A stretch of 54,511 nucleotides of DNA from Mitsuaria sp. GD03876 (lineage in GTDB: Bacteria; Pseudomonadota; Gammaproteobacteria; Burkholderiales; Burkholderiaceae_C). Where the stretch lies: assembly GCF_029840635.1 (NCBI RefSeq), contig NZ_JAOCCU010000041.1:1-54511 (forward strand), given 5' to 3'. The notes below the pieces were generated by a model. That model saw only the letters and a program-made list of their open reading frames with translations. It was not told the origin of the DNA and searched no databases. Made by a program: the position numbers and the translations under genes. Shown here one piece after another: positions 35,112 to 43,501 of the stretch (positions within the stretch are counted from its first letter, which is position 1; each line of letters begins with the position of its first letter).

Positions 35112-36356
35112 TCAACCGGAGATGCCGCCTTCGGCAGCGCCAGGCACCAGGGTCTCGTGACGCACGCGGCGCCGCACCATCAGGACCAGCACGCACAGGA
35201 ACACGAACATCCCCAGGCCGCTCATCAACCACACCAAGGGCACGCCCAGGGCCTGCAGCAGCGCGTAGACACCCAGCATCACCAGGATGCTCAGGTTCTC
35301 GTTGAAACCCTGCACCGCGATCGAACGACCCGCGCTCAGGATCTGCACACCCCGGTGCTGCAGCAACGCATTCATCGGCACCACCATCGCGCCACCGACC
35401 GCGCCCACCAACACCATCGCCGGCAACGCCCAGCCCAGCGACGTCACCCACGGCGTGGCCAGCATCAGCCCACCCAGCATCAGGCCCAGCGGCATCACCT
35501 TCAACGAGTGATGCAGCGCGATCCAGCGCCCCGCCAGGCCCGCGCCCGCCACCACGCCAATCGCCACCGTCGCCTGCAGGTAAGCCCCCTGGTTCAACCG
35601 CAAACCCAGCACGTCCTGCGCCCACTGCAGCACAGCCAGCTGCAGCGTCGCGCCAGCGCCCCAGAACAAGGTCGTCATCGACAGCGACAAACGGCCACCC
35701 AGACGGTCCCGCCACAGCGCGCGATTGGCGATCCGGAAATCGCGCACGATGTCCTTCGCGCGTCGCGGCGGGGTGGGGTAGCGGATACCGCTCTCCGGCA
35801 CGCGCAGTTGCAGCGCGGCGGCCACGCCGTAGATGCCCAGCAGCGCGCACAGGGACGCGGTCAGCGGCCGGCTCACGCCCAGTTCGCCGATCGCCGCCAT
35901 CCACCACGGGCTCACCAGCAGGCCGCCGACCAGCGTCCCCAGCAGCACCGAGCACACCACCGACACCTCGATCCAGCCATTGGCCGCGACGAGCTTCGTC
36001 GGCGGGACGATCTCGGTGATCAACCCGTACTTCGCCGGCGCGTAGCAGGCCGCGGCCGTGCCGACGATGCCGAACGCGAGCAGCGGATCCAGCCCCAGCG
36101 CCATCGCGCCGACACCGACCGCCTTGAGCCCATTCATGCAAGTCATCAACGCGACCTTCGGCCATGCGTCGGCGATCAGTCCGACCACCGGCGCCAGGCC
36201 GACGTAGGCCAGCGTGAAGCACAGCTTGAGCAGCGGCGCCCACCAGGCGGGCTGCCCCATCTCGCGCAGCAGTGCGATGCCGACGATCAGGAGCGCGTTG
36301 TCGGCCAGCGCGGAGAAGAACTGCGCGGCGATGAGGGTGTGGAAGCGCGGCGGCAT
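35112..36356 (-). CDS. lplT: Lysophospholipid transporter LplT
   Basis: A 414-residue MFS transporter. The start is set at the ATG giving MPPRFHTLIAAQFFSALADNALLI, which matches the LplT N-terminus; a longer open frame upstream has no resemblance. About twelve hydrophobic segments are visible. LplT flips 2-acyl-glycerophosphoethanolamine inward for reacylation by Aas. No aas gene is next to it here. It is convergent with the glycosyltransferase and divergent from the RNB nuclease. Confidence 0.9.
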   Translation of the reverse strand: MPPRFHTLIAAQFFSALADNALLIVGIALLREMGQPAWWAPLLKLCFTLAYVGLAPVVGLIADAWPKVALMTCMNGLKAVGVGAMALGLDPLLAFGIVGTAAACYAPAKYGLITEIVPPTKLVAANGWIEVSVVCSVLLGTLVGGLLVSPWWMAAIGELGVSRPLTASLCALLGIYGVAAALQLRVPESGIRYPTPPRRAKDIVRDFRIANRALWRDRLGGRLSLSMTTLFWGAGATLQLAVLQWAQDVLGLRLNQGAYLQATVAIGVVAGAGLAGRWIALHHSLKVMPLGLMLGGLMLATPWVTSLGWALPAMVLVGAVGGAMVVPMNALLQHRGVQILSAGRSIAVQGFNENLSILVMLGVYALLQALGVPLVWLMSGLGMFVFLCVLVLMVRRRVRHETLVPGAAEGGISG

Positions 36357-36480
36357 GAAGTCGGACAGTGCGCCGCGCAGTATGCGAAGGAGCCGTGACC
36401 GCGTGTTGACAACGAATTGACACGCCGTCCACGCGCACCCATCCGGTCCCCCCTCCACGATCAGCGACAATCCCGCCGCT

Positions 36481-38544
36481 ATGTTTGCCCTGTTCGAAGA
36501 CGCCGGAAAATTCCTCGCCGGCCGCATCCTGTCCGAAGCCGAATCCTCGATGCAGATCGAGCTCGATTCGGGCAAGCGCGTCAAAGTGAAATCCGCCCAT
36601 GTCCTGATCAAGTTCGACAAGCCCTCACCGGCCGAACTCGTCGCGGACGGCCAGCGGCTGGCCCAGGAGATCGACCTCGACCTGGCCTGGGAGTTCGCCC
36701 CCGAAGGCGAGTTCGGCTTCGGCGACCTGGCCCGCGACTACTTCGACGAGAAAGCCACGCTCGGCCAGCAGGCCGGCGCGCTGTTCCGGCTCTTCGAGGC
36801 GCCGCACTACTTCCGCCGCATGGGCAAGGGCCTGTTCAAGAAGGCGCCCGCCGACGTCGTCAAGGCCGCGCTGCTCGGCATCGAGCGCAAGAAGCAGATC
36901 GCCGCGCAGATCGAGCAATGGGCCGACGAGCTCGCCCAGGGCCGCTGCCCCGCCCCGATCGCCGACCAGATCTACAAGATCCTGTTCCGCCCCGACAAGA
37001 ACGGCGCCGAGTACAAGGCCGTCGTCGAGGCCGCCAAGCGCAGCCAGAAGGCGCCGCTGGACTTGCTCAAGGACGCCGGCGCGATCGCCAGCCCCTACCA
37101 GTTCCACTGGAAGCGCTTCCTCTTCGAGCACTTCCCCAAGGGCACGAACTTCCCGCCGCTGTCCGCGCCCGAGATCAAGGACGAGCTGCCGCTGGCCGCC
37201 GTGCGCGCCTTCTCGATCGACGACTCCGCCACCACCGAGATCGACGACGCGCTGTCCGTCCAGGGCCTGGGCTCCGGCACCGTGGTCTTCGGCGTGCACA
37301 TCGCCGCGCCGGGCCTGGCCATCCAGCCGGACTCCCCGGTCGACAAGGTCGCCCGCGACCGCTTCTCCACCGTCTACATGCCGGGCTGGAAGCTGACGAT
37401 GCTGCCCGACGACGTCGTCCAGGCCTACACGCTGATCGAGGGCCGCGACTGCCCCGCCGTCAGCATCTACCTGACGATGGACGAGGCGACGCTGGAGATC
37501 ACCGCCCGCGAGACGAAGCTCGAGCGCGTGCCGATCGCCGCCAACCTGCGCCACGACAAGCTCGACCACGTCATCACCGACGCGACGCTGACCGGCGCCG
37601 CCCCGGCCGACTACGACTTCGCGCCGGAACTGGCCTTCGCCTACCGCCTGGCCAAGGACCTGAAGGCCAAGCGCGAGGTCGTGCGCGGCAAGCCCGAGAC
37701 CTTCAACCGGCCCGACTACAACTTCCGCCTCGTCGGCAACGACGGCGTCGAGCCGGGCGGCACCGAGCAGGTCGCGATCACCGTGCGCCAGCGCGGCGCG
37801 GCGCTCGACCTGATCGTGGCCGAGGCCATGATCCTGGCCAACTCGAGCTGGGGCGCGATCCTGGCCGACTGCGGCGTGCCCGGCATCTACCGCAGCCAGG
37901 CCAGCCTGGCGCCCGGCATCAAGGTGCGCATGGGCACCAAGCCGGCGCCGCACGCCGGCATGGGCGTCGCGCAGTACACCTGGGCGACCTCGCCGCTGCG
38001 CCGCTACGTCGACCTGGTGAACCAGTGGCAGATCATCGCGTGCGCCCGCCACGGCCGCACCGCCGCGCTGGTCGCGCCGTTCAAGCCCAAGGACGCGCAG
38101 CTGTTCTCGATCATCTCGGGCTTCGACGCCGCCTACAGCGCCTACAACGGCTTCCAGTCCGGCATCGAGCGCTACTGGACGCTGCGCTACCTGCAGCAGC
38201 AGGGCATCACCGAGCTGACCGCCGCCGTGCTCAAGGACGGCCTGGTCCGCGCCGACGAGCTGCCGCTGGTGTTCCGCGCGCTCGGCTGCGACGGCCTGCC
38301 GCGCAACACGCATGTGAAGGTCCGCATCACCGGGCTCGACGAACTGACGCTGGACGTGCACGCCAGCCTGGTCGAGCGCCTGGACGCCGACGCGGCCCCC
38401 GCCGCCGACGAGTCCGAGGAGGACGAGGAGGACGAGGAACCCGCCGGCGTGCTGACGCTGGCGATCGACGTCAACGACGAGGGCGCCGACGGCGGCGAGT
38501 CTCCGAAGGACGGCGCCGCGTCGCCCGCGCCCGCCGCGTCCTGA
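36481..38544 (+). CDS. RNB-domain (RNase II family) exoribonuclease
   Basis: A 687-residue enzyme. An N-terminal region with an OB-like start (FLAGRILSEAESSMQIELDSGKR-type strand pattern) and a helical segment (residues 60-220) precedes the RNB catalytic domain from about 240, with the metal-binding DDSATTEIDDAL at 247-258 matching the family's D-x(5-8)-D-x-DD set. A further active-site region is TSPLRRYVDLVNQWQ near 500. A strongly acidic tail (Glu/Asp run about 620-655) closes the protein. It is a 3'-5' RNA-degrading enzyme; length and missing C-terminal S1 features make it neither classical RNase II nor RNase R. The TonB-like gene begins 5 bp after its stop. Two TTGACA boxes (36406, 36417) lie upstream, but no good -10 at the right distance. 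Confidence 0.9.
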   Translation: MFALFEDAGKFLAGRILSEAESSMQIELDSGKRVKVKSAHVLIKFDKPSPAELVADGQRLAQEIDLDLAWEFAPEGEFGFGDLARDYFDEKATLGQQAGALFRLFEAPHYFRRMGKGLFKKAPADVVKAALLGIERKKQIAAQIEQWADELAQGRCPAPIADQIYKILFRPDKNGAEYKAVVEAAKRSQKAPLDLLKDAGAIASPYQFHWKRFLFEHFPKGTNFPPLSAPEIKDELPLAAVRAFSIDDSATTEIDDALSVQGLGSGTVVFGVHIAAPGLAIQPDSPVDKVARDRFSTVYMPGWKLTMLPDDVVQAYTLIEGRDCPAVSIYLTMDEATLEITARETKLERVPIAANLRHDKLDHVITDATLTGAAPADYDFAPELAFAYRLAKDLKAKREVVRGKPETFNRPDYNFRLVGNDGVEPGGTEQVAITVRQRGAALDLIVAEAMILANSSWGAILADCGVPGIYRSQASLAPGIKVRMGTKPAPHAGMGVAQYTWATSPLRRYVDLVNQWQIIACARHGRTAALVAPFKPKDAQLFSIISGFDAAYSAYNGFQSGIERYWTLRYLQQQGITELTAAVLKDGLVRADELPLVFRALGCDGLPRNTHVKVRITGLDELTLDVHASLVERLDADAAPAADESEEDEEDEEPAGVLTLAIDVNDEGADGGESPKDGAASPAPAAS

Positions 38545-38548
38545 CGCC

Positions 38549-39415
38549 GTGTCCAAGATGCCCAAGCTCAGTCTCCTGCAATACGCGCTGATCGTCTCGG
38601 CCGGGGTGCACCTGGGCCTGGGGACGCTGAAGTTCGTCGCGCCCGACCAGTTCGACCGCCTGTTCCAGGACACGCCGCTCGAGGTCGTGCTGGTCAACGC
38701 CCGCGGCCAGGAAGCGCCGGCGAAGGCACAGGCGCTCGCGCAGGCCAACCTGGCCGGCGGGGGCGAGATGGCCGCCGACATGCGCGCCACCTCGCCGCTG
38801 CCGCCGTCGCCCAAGATGGAGACCGGCGACAGCACCGAGGTCCAGCACAGCCAGATCCAGCAGCTGCAGGTGGCGCAGGAACAGCTGCTGACGCAGGTGC
38901 GGCGCGAGCTGGCCCTGCTCCCCGCGCCCGACCCGCTGCGCGACAAGGGCACGCCCGAGGCGCGCGAGCAGGCCGAGCGCCGCCGCCAGCTGGTGCAACT
39001 GCTGGCCGAGATCGAGAAGCGCGTCAACGACGAGAACTCGCGGCCGAAGAAGCGCTACGTCAGCCCGGCCACGCGTGAGGTCGTCTACGCCCAGTACTAC
39101 GACCAGTTGCGCCGCCGCATCGAGACGCGCGGCACCCGCGACTTCCCGACCTACCAGGGCCGCAAGCTCTACGGCGAGCTGACGATGAACATCCACGTCG
39201 ACTACCGCGGCCGCGTCGTCGAGACCGACATCGTGCAGAGCTCCGGCAACTCGGTGCTGGACCGCCGCGCGGTCGCGATCGTCCGCGCCAGCGCGCCGTT
39301 CGGCAGCTTCACGACGCAGATGCGCCAGGGCGCCGAACTGCTGGTGATCACCTCGCGCTTCCGTTTCACCCGCGACGAGAACCTCGAGACGACACTCAGC
39401 GCGCAGCCGTCCTGA
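38549..39415 (+). CDS. Energy transducer TonB-like protein
   Basis: A 288-residue protein with one N-terminal transmembrane segment (about 9-27, preceded by KMPKLSLLQ), a periplasmic linker with a coiled-coil-prone middle (about 100-165: IQQLQVAQEQLLTQVRREL, then REQAERRRQLVQLLAEIEKRV) and a C-terminal TonB-type domain (about 190-275: YGELTMNIHVDYRGRVVETDIVQSSGNSVLDRRAVAIVRAS). The usual Pro-rich linker is replaced by Gln/Arg-rich helices, unlike E. coli TonB. The GTG at 38549 is 5 bp from the upstream stop; an ATG three codons later is the alternative. No exbB or exbD is nearby, so its partner motor is unclear. Confidence 0.82.
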   Translation: MSKMPKLSLLQYALIVSAGVHLGLGTLKFVAPDQFDRLFQDTPLEVVLVNARGQEAPAKAQALAQANLAGGGEMAADMRATSPLPPSPKMETGDSTEVQHSQIQQLQVAQEQLLTQVRRELALLPAPDPLRDKGTPEAREQAERRRQLVQLLAEIEKRVNDENSRPKKRYVSPATREVVYAQYYDQLRRRIETRGTRDFPTYQGRKLYGELTMNIHVDYRGRVVETDIVQSSGNSVLDRRAVAIVRASAPFGSFTTQMRQGAELLVITSRFRFTRDENLETTLSAQPS

Positions 39416-39444
39416 CGCGCGGGCTGCCCGCGCCCGTCTCCCTC

Positions 39445-39460
39445 TCTATATAGATATAGA
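39445..39460 (+). promoter_or_regulatory. AT-rich island upstream of aroE, possible -10 region
   Basis: The 10-bp palindrome TCTATATAGA followed by TATAGA is the only A/T block in a long GC-rich stretch. TATAGA at 39455-39460 ends 8 bp before the aroE ATG, so transcription from it would be nearly leaderless; TATATA at 39447-39452 is the alternative. No convincing -35 is visible. Confidence 0.35.
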
Positions 39461-39467
39461 CAGCCGC

Positions 39468-40376
39468 ATGAGCGCCCTGCCCCCCGTCTCCCCGTCCCCC
39501 TCCGCCGCCGTCGATCGCTACGCGGTCGCCGGCAACCCGGTCGCGCACAGCCGTTCGCCGGAAATCCACGCCGCGTTCGCCGCGCAGACCGGCCAGTCGC
39601 TGGTCTATGAACGGCTGCTGTGCCCGCTGGATGGGTTCGAGGCGGCGATCCGCGCCTTCGTCGCCTCGGGCGCCCGCGGCTGCAACGTGACGGTGCCGTT
39701 CAAGTTCGACGCCTTCCGGCTCGCCGCCCGCCGCACGCCGCGCGCCCAGCTCGCCGGCGCGGTCAACACGCTGCGCTTCGACGACGAGTCCGCCGGCGGC
39801 TGGCTCGGCGACAACACCGACGGCGCCGGCCTCGTCGCCGACATCGAGCGCAATGCCGCCCGCCCGCTGCGCGGCCAGCGCGTGCTGCTGATCGGCGCCG
39901 GCGGCGCGTCGGCCGGCGTGCTCGGCAGCCTGATCGTCGGCCGGCCGGCGGAGATCCGCATCGTCAACCGCAGCGCCGACAAGGCGCTGGCCCTCGCCGA
40001 CAGCCACCGCGCCTGGGCCGACGAGCACGGCGTGCGCCTGAGCGCCGGCGGCCTCGACGACGCAGCGCCCGACGGGCGTCACGACCTGCTGATCAACGGC
40101 ACCAGCGCCTCGCTCAGCGGCGCGGGCCTGCCGCTGCCGGATCCGGACGCGGCGGTGCTCGCGCGCGGCGGCCTGGCGGTCGACATGATGTACGGCCCGT
40201 CCGCGGCGCCGTTCCTGACCTGGGCCGCCGACCAGGCCGGCCCCGGCGGCGCGACCCGGGACGGCCTGGGCATGCTGGTCGAGCAGGCCGCCGAGGCCTT
40301 CCACCTCTGGCGCGGCGTGCGTCCGGACAGCGCGACGGTGCTGGCGGACCTGCGCCGCCGGCTGGCCGCCGCCTGA
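39468..40376 (+). CDS. aroE: Shikimate dehydrogenase
   Basis: A 302-residue NADP-dependent enzyme of the shikimate pathway that reduces 3-dehydroshikimate. Signs: substrate loop GNPVAHSRSPEIHAAF, catalytic K79 in CNVTVPFKF, catalytic D118 in GDNTDGAGL, nucleotide-binding VLLIGAGGASAGV followed by IVNRSADKA (the Arg after Asn favours NADP), and INGTSASLSG. The first 15 residues are a Pro/Ser-rich extension not typical of the family; later starts are possible. It lies between tonB-like and mtgA genes, and mtgA begins 9 bp after its stop. Confidence 0.97.
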   Translation: MSALPPVSPSPSAAVDRYAVAGNPVAHSRSPEIHAAFAAQTGQSLVYERLLCPLDGFEAAIRAFVASGARGCNVTVPFKFDAFRLAARRTPRAQLAGAVNTLRFDDESAGGWLGDNTDGAGLVADIERNAARPLRGQRVLLIGAGGASAGVLGSLIVGRPAEIRIVNRSADKALALADSHRAWADEHGVRLSAGGLDDAAPDGRHDLLINGTSASLSGAGLPLPDPDAAVLARGGLAVDMMYGPSAAPFLTWAADQAGPGGATRDGLGMLVEQAAEAFHLWRGVRPDSATVLADLRRRLAAA

Positions 40377-40385
40377 GGAGCCGGC

Positions 40386-41132
40386 ATGAAGCAGTTCTGG
40401 CGTTTCGTCGGCATGCTCGTGGTCAGCGTGGTGTGCCTGCAGCTGTTCTTCGCGGCGCGCATCGCGCTGATGGCGGTGGTGTCGCCGCAGTCCACGACCT
40501 TCCAGCGCTCCGAGGCGCTGCGCCTGCTGCGCGAGAAGCACGAGATCCTGTGGGCGCAGCAATGGGTCGACGACGCGCAGATCAGCCGCAACCTCAAGCG
40601 CGCGGTGATCGCCAGCGAGGACGCCGGCTTCAACGAGCACGGCGGCGTCGACTGGGACGCGCTCGAGAAGGCCTGGGACAAGAACCAGCGCGCGCAGGAA
40701 CAGGCCGACAAACGCGCCGCCCGGCTCGTCAAGGCCAATTCGACGAAGGCGCCGCCGGTGCCCAAGGTCATCGGCGGCTCGACGATCACCCAGCAGCTGG
40801 CCAAGAACCTGTTCCTGAATTCGGAGCGCACCTTGTTCCGCAAGGGCCAGGAATTCCTGCTGACGCTGACGCTGGAAGCGCTGCTCAGCAAGCAGCGCAT
40901 CCTGGAGATCTACCTGAACAACGTCGAGTGGGGCGAAGGCGTGTTCGGGGCACAGGCGGCGGCGCGTCACTATTACCGCGTCGACGCCGCCCGGCTCGGC
41001 CCGAACCAAGCCGCCCGGCTGGCGGTGATGCTGCCGGCGCCGAAGCGGTTCGAGAAACGCCCAGGTTCGCCCTATGTGATCGGGCGGGCTGGCACCATCG
41101 AAGCCCGGATGAACGCGGTCGAGGTACCCTGA
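40386..41132 (+). CDS. mtgA: Monofunctional biosynthetic peptidoglycan transglycosylase
   Basis: A 248-residue GT51 enzyme that polymerises lipid II at the inner membrane. A transmembrane anchor covers about 7-30. Catalytic Glu78 is in AVIASEDAGFNEHGG, and the second conserved block is GGSTITQQLAKNLFL; further blocks are KGQEFLLTLTLEALLSKQRILEIYLN and EWGEGVFGAQAAARHYY. Between the first two blocks is a Lys/Ala/Gln-rich insert roughly 20 residues longer than in E. coli MtgA. It is tightly coupled to aroE (9-bp gap). Confidence 0.95.
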   Translation: MKQFWRFVGMLVVSVVCLQLFFAARIALMAVVSPQSTTFQRSEALRLLREKHEILWAQQWVDDAQISRNLKRAVIASEDAGFNEHGGVDWDALEKAWDKNQRAQEQADKRAARLVKANSTKAPPVPKVIGGSTITQQLAKNLFLNSERTLFRKGQEFLLTLTLEALLSKQRILEIYLNNVEWGEGVFGAQAAARHYYRVDAARLGPNQAARLAVMLPAPKRFEKRPGSPYVIGRAGTIEARMNAVEVP

Positions 41133-41171
41133 GCGCTTGCGCCGGACCTCCGGCCGAGCGACGAGACCGCC

Positions 41172-41768
41172 ATGACACCCGAACTGACGACCGAGATCGC
41201 CGCCGCCGCCGCCCGGCTGGTGGTGGAAGAAGGCCTGGACTACGGCCCGGCCAAGTCCCGCGCGCTGAAGGTGCTGGGCCTGCCGCCCCGCACCGCGCTG
41301 CCCTCCAACGACGAACTCGAGGACCAGGTCCGCGAGTACCTCGACATCTTCTGCGCCGACACCCAGCCGGCCGAACTGCAGGCGCTGCGCGACGTCGCCG
41401 CCGTCTGGATGGAGCGCCTGGCCGAGTTCCGGCCGCATTTGAGCGGCGCGGTCTGGCGCGGCACCGCGACCCGGCTGTCCAACATCCACCTGCAGCTGTA
41501 CTGCGATGACAGCAAATCGGCGGAGATCGCGCTGCTGAACCAGGGCATCGACTTCGACGTCGGCCAGTCGCGCAATGCCCGCGGCGACCTGGTGGACCAG
41601 CTGATCATGGACGTCCCCTGCCGCGCGCTGAATGAACGGGTCACGCTGGCGCTGACCATCCTGGACCATGACGACCTGCGCGGCGCGCTCAAGCCCGACG
41701 CCCGCGGCCGGACCGATCGCGGCGACCTGGCCGCGCTGCGGCAATTGATGACGACGAAGGACGATTGA
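41172..41768 (+). CDS. Conserved-looking protein of unknown function
   Basis: A 198-residue soluble protein I do not recognise with confidence. The N-terminal third (about 5-45) is helical and contains RLVVEEGLDYGPAKSRALKVLGL; the middle (70-110) is helical with EYLDIFCADTQPAELQALRDVAAVW; the C-terminal part has beta-like strands (SNIHLQLYCDDSKSAEIALLNQGIDFDVGQ) faintly like a nucleotidyltransferase-type sheet. No signal peptide, no membrane segment. It starts 39 bp after mtgA and its stop codon overlaps the start codon of the TlpA-like gene by one base, so it belongs to the same operon. Confidence 0.8.
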   Translation: MTPELTTEIAAAAARLVVEEGLDYGPAKSRALKVLGLPPRTALPSNDELEDQVREYLDIFCADTQPAELQALRDVAAVWMERLAEFRPHLSGAVWRGTATRLSNIHLQLYCDDSKSAEIALLNQGIDFDVGQSRNARGDLVDQLIMDVPCRALNERVTLALTILDHDDLRGALKPDARGRTDRGDLAALRQLMTTKDD

Positions 41769-42325
41769 TGCAACGACGCGCTGTGCTGGGATTGGGAGCC
41801 GCCGGGCTGGTGGCGGCGGGTGGCGGCGCCTACCTCGCCCTTCGCCATGAGCGCCAGGCGGCCCAGGCCGGCGGTCCGGCGTCCGGCCCGCTGTCGGCGG
41901 AAGCCGCGGCCTTCTGGAACGCCAGCTTCGACACCCTGGACCAGCAGACCTACCAGCCGGCCGCGCATCTGCGCGGCAAGCCGCTGCTGCTGAACTTCTG
42001 GGCCACCTGGTGCGCGCCTTGCGTCAAGGAACTGCCGGAGATCAATCAGTTCCACGACGAGTTCGCCGCGCAAGGCTGGCAGGTGCTCGGCCTGGCGGTC
42101 GACGCGCCGACGCCGGTGCGCGGTTTCCTGGAAAAGCTTCCGCTGAAGTTCCCGGTGGCGCTCGCCGGCCTCACCGGCACCGACCTGTCCAAGACGCTGG
42201 GCAACGCCAAGGGCGGACTGCCCTTTACCGTGGCCTTCGGTCCTCAAGGCGAACCGATCTGGCGGAAGTTGGGCGCCACGCATCTGGAAGAACTGCGCGA
42301 GATGGCGCGCTCCCTGAAGGCCTGA
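41768..42325 (+). CDS. TlpA/ResA-like thioredoxin-fold protein
   Basis: A 185-residue exported or membrane-anchored thiol-disulfide protein. An N-terminal hydrophobic stretch after MQRRAVLGLGAAG (about 5-25) is a signal anchor. The thioredoxin domain has the active site CAPC (Cys82, Cys85) in LLLNFWATWCAPCVKELPE and the cis-Pro region GGLPFTVAF. It should reduce periplasmic disulfides or act in cytochrome c maturation; the partner is not visible. The ATG at 41768 overlaps the upstream stop (TGATG). Confidence 0.9.
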   Translation: MQRRAVLGLGAAGLVAAGGGAYLALRHERQAAQAGGPASGPLSAEAAAFWNASFDTLDQQTYQPAAHLRGKPLLLNFWATWCAPCVKELPEINQFHDEFAAQGWQVLGLAVDAPTPVRGFLEKLPLKFPVALAGLTGTDLSKTLGNAKGGLPFTVAFGPQGEPIWRKLGATHLEELREMARSLKA

Positions 42326-42445
42326 CTCCGGGTCAACCCCTAGAAGGAGGGGCCCTCGGCCATAGCGGGCGCCCTGGGGCCGGTCAAGCCATTTATTTTT
42401 GGGATGCTGCCGGGATCTGGGCTCAAAAGGCGTAAAGTCCACCCT

Positions 42446-42473
42446 TTTACGCTTCTAGTGTCTTCGCTCTAAT
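42446..42473 (+). promoter_or_regulatory. Candidate sigma-70 promoter of aroQ-accB-accC
   Basis: TTTACG (42446-42451) and TCTAAT (42468-42473) are separated by 16 bp and lie 20 bp before the aroQ ATG. GCGTAAA and TTTACGC, a 7-bp inverted pair around 42430-42452, overlap the -35 box and could bind a regulator. The 167-bp gap also has an A/T-rich patch near 42389-42399 that may be the tail of a weak terminator for the upstream operon. Confidence 0.5.
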
Positions 42474-42492
42474 TGGCGGGACCGGTCGCTGA

Positions 42493-42945
42493 ATGCAAGT
42501 CCTGGTACTACACGGCCCCAACCTCAATCTGCTCGGCACCCGCGAGCCCGGGGTCTACGGCGCGGCCACATTGGCGCAGATCGATGCAGATCTTCGCCAG
42601 ATCGCGCAGGATGCCGGCGTAGCTCTGGAGAGCTACCAGAGCAACCACGAAGGGGCCCTGGTGGACCGCATTCAGGCGGCGGGCGCCGATGGCACCCGCT
42701 TCATCCTCATCAATCCGGCGGCCTACACCCACACCAGCGTCGCGATCCGCGATGCGCTGGCGGCGGTGGCGCTGCCGTTTGTCGAGGTGCACCTGTCCAA
42801 CATCCACAAGCGCGAACCGTTCCGGCATCACAGCTACCTGTCGGCGATCGCGCAAGGCGTGATCTGCGGCCTCGGGCCCGCCGGCTACCGGCTGGCGCTG
42901 CAGTTCGCGATCGAGCAATTGAGCCGCCCGGCCTCGCCCCCCTGA
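42493..42945 (+). CDS. aroQ: 3-Dehydroquinate dehydratase, type II
   Basis: A 150-residue dodecameric-type dehydroquinase of the shikimate pathway. Signs: [17 protein letters not shown] with catalytic Tyr22, [29 protein letters not shown], and catalytic His100 in [19 protein letters not shown]. It lies directly upstream of accB and accC, a common proteobacterial order, and is about 78 bp from accB. Confidence 0.97.
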   Translation: MQVLVLHGPNLNLLGTREPGVYGAATLAQIDADLRQIAQDAGVALESYQSNHEGALVDRIQAAGADGTRFILINPAAYTHTSVAIRDALAAVALPFVEVHLSNIHKREPFRHHSYLSAIAQGVICGLGPAGYRLALQFAIEQLSRPASPP

Positions 42946-43023
42946 GCGCCGCGGTCCGTCGATGCCGTCGCGGACCGGAAGACATCACCGAAGACCACAA
43001 CCGATCCCCGTTGGAGAGTTCAT

Positions 43024-43491
43024 ATGGATTTGCGCAAGCTCAAGACCCTGATCGACCTCGTGTCCGAGTCAAACATCTCTGAACTTGAAATCACCGAAGC
43101 CGACGGCAAGGTGCGCATCGTCAAGTCCGATGGCCAGCCCGTCGTGGCCGCCATGCCCATGATGCAGGCGCCGCAGATGGTCGCCGCGCCGCAGGCGGCC
43201 CAGGCCGTCCCGGCCGCCGCCCCGGTCGCCGCGGCGCCCGCGCCGGCCGCCGAGACCGGCCACGCCGTCAAGTCGCCGATGGTCGGCACCTTCTATCGCG
43301 CCTCCAGCCCGAACGCCAAGCCGTTCGCCGAGGTCGGCCAGCAGGTCAAGGAAGGCGACGCCATCTGCATCATCGAGGCGATGAAGATCATGAACGAGAT
43401 CGAAGCCGACAAGACCGGCACGATCACGAAGATCCTGATCGAGAACGGCCAACCGGTGGAGTTCGGCCAGGCGCTGATCATCATCGAGTAA
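43024..43491 (+). CDS. accB: Biotin carboxyl carrier protein of acetyl-CoA carboxylase
   Basis: A 155-residue carrier that holds biotin for acetyl-CoA carboxylation, the first step of fatty acid synthesis. N-terminal [21 protein letters not shown] is typical, followed by an Ala/Pro-rich flexible linker (about 40-80) and the biotinyl domain with [10 protein letters not shown] and the biotinylated K121 in EAMKIMNE. accC follows after 10 bp. Confidence 0.98.
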   Translation: MDLRKLKTLIDLVSESNISELEITEADGKVRIVKSDGQPVVAAMPMMQAPQMVAAPQAAQAVPAAAPVAAAPAPAAETGHAVKSPMVGTFYRASSPNAKPFAEVGQQVKEGDAICIIEAMKIMNEIEADKTGTITKILIENGQPVEFGQALIIIE

Positions 43492-43501
43492 GGCAGCCGA
43501 G

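Noticed and set aside
36406-36422. Two TTGACA boxes 11 bp apart before the RNB nuclease gene
   Set aside because: No acceptable -10 at 16-18 bp from either box; left as a note in the gene entry.
39396-41744. A 782-codon minus-strand frame opposite aroE and mtgA
   Set aside because: Antisense shadow; the plus-strand genes have clear catalytic motifs.
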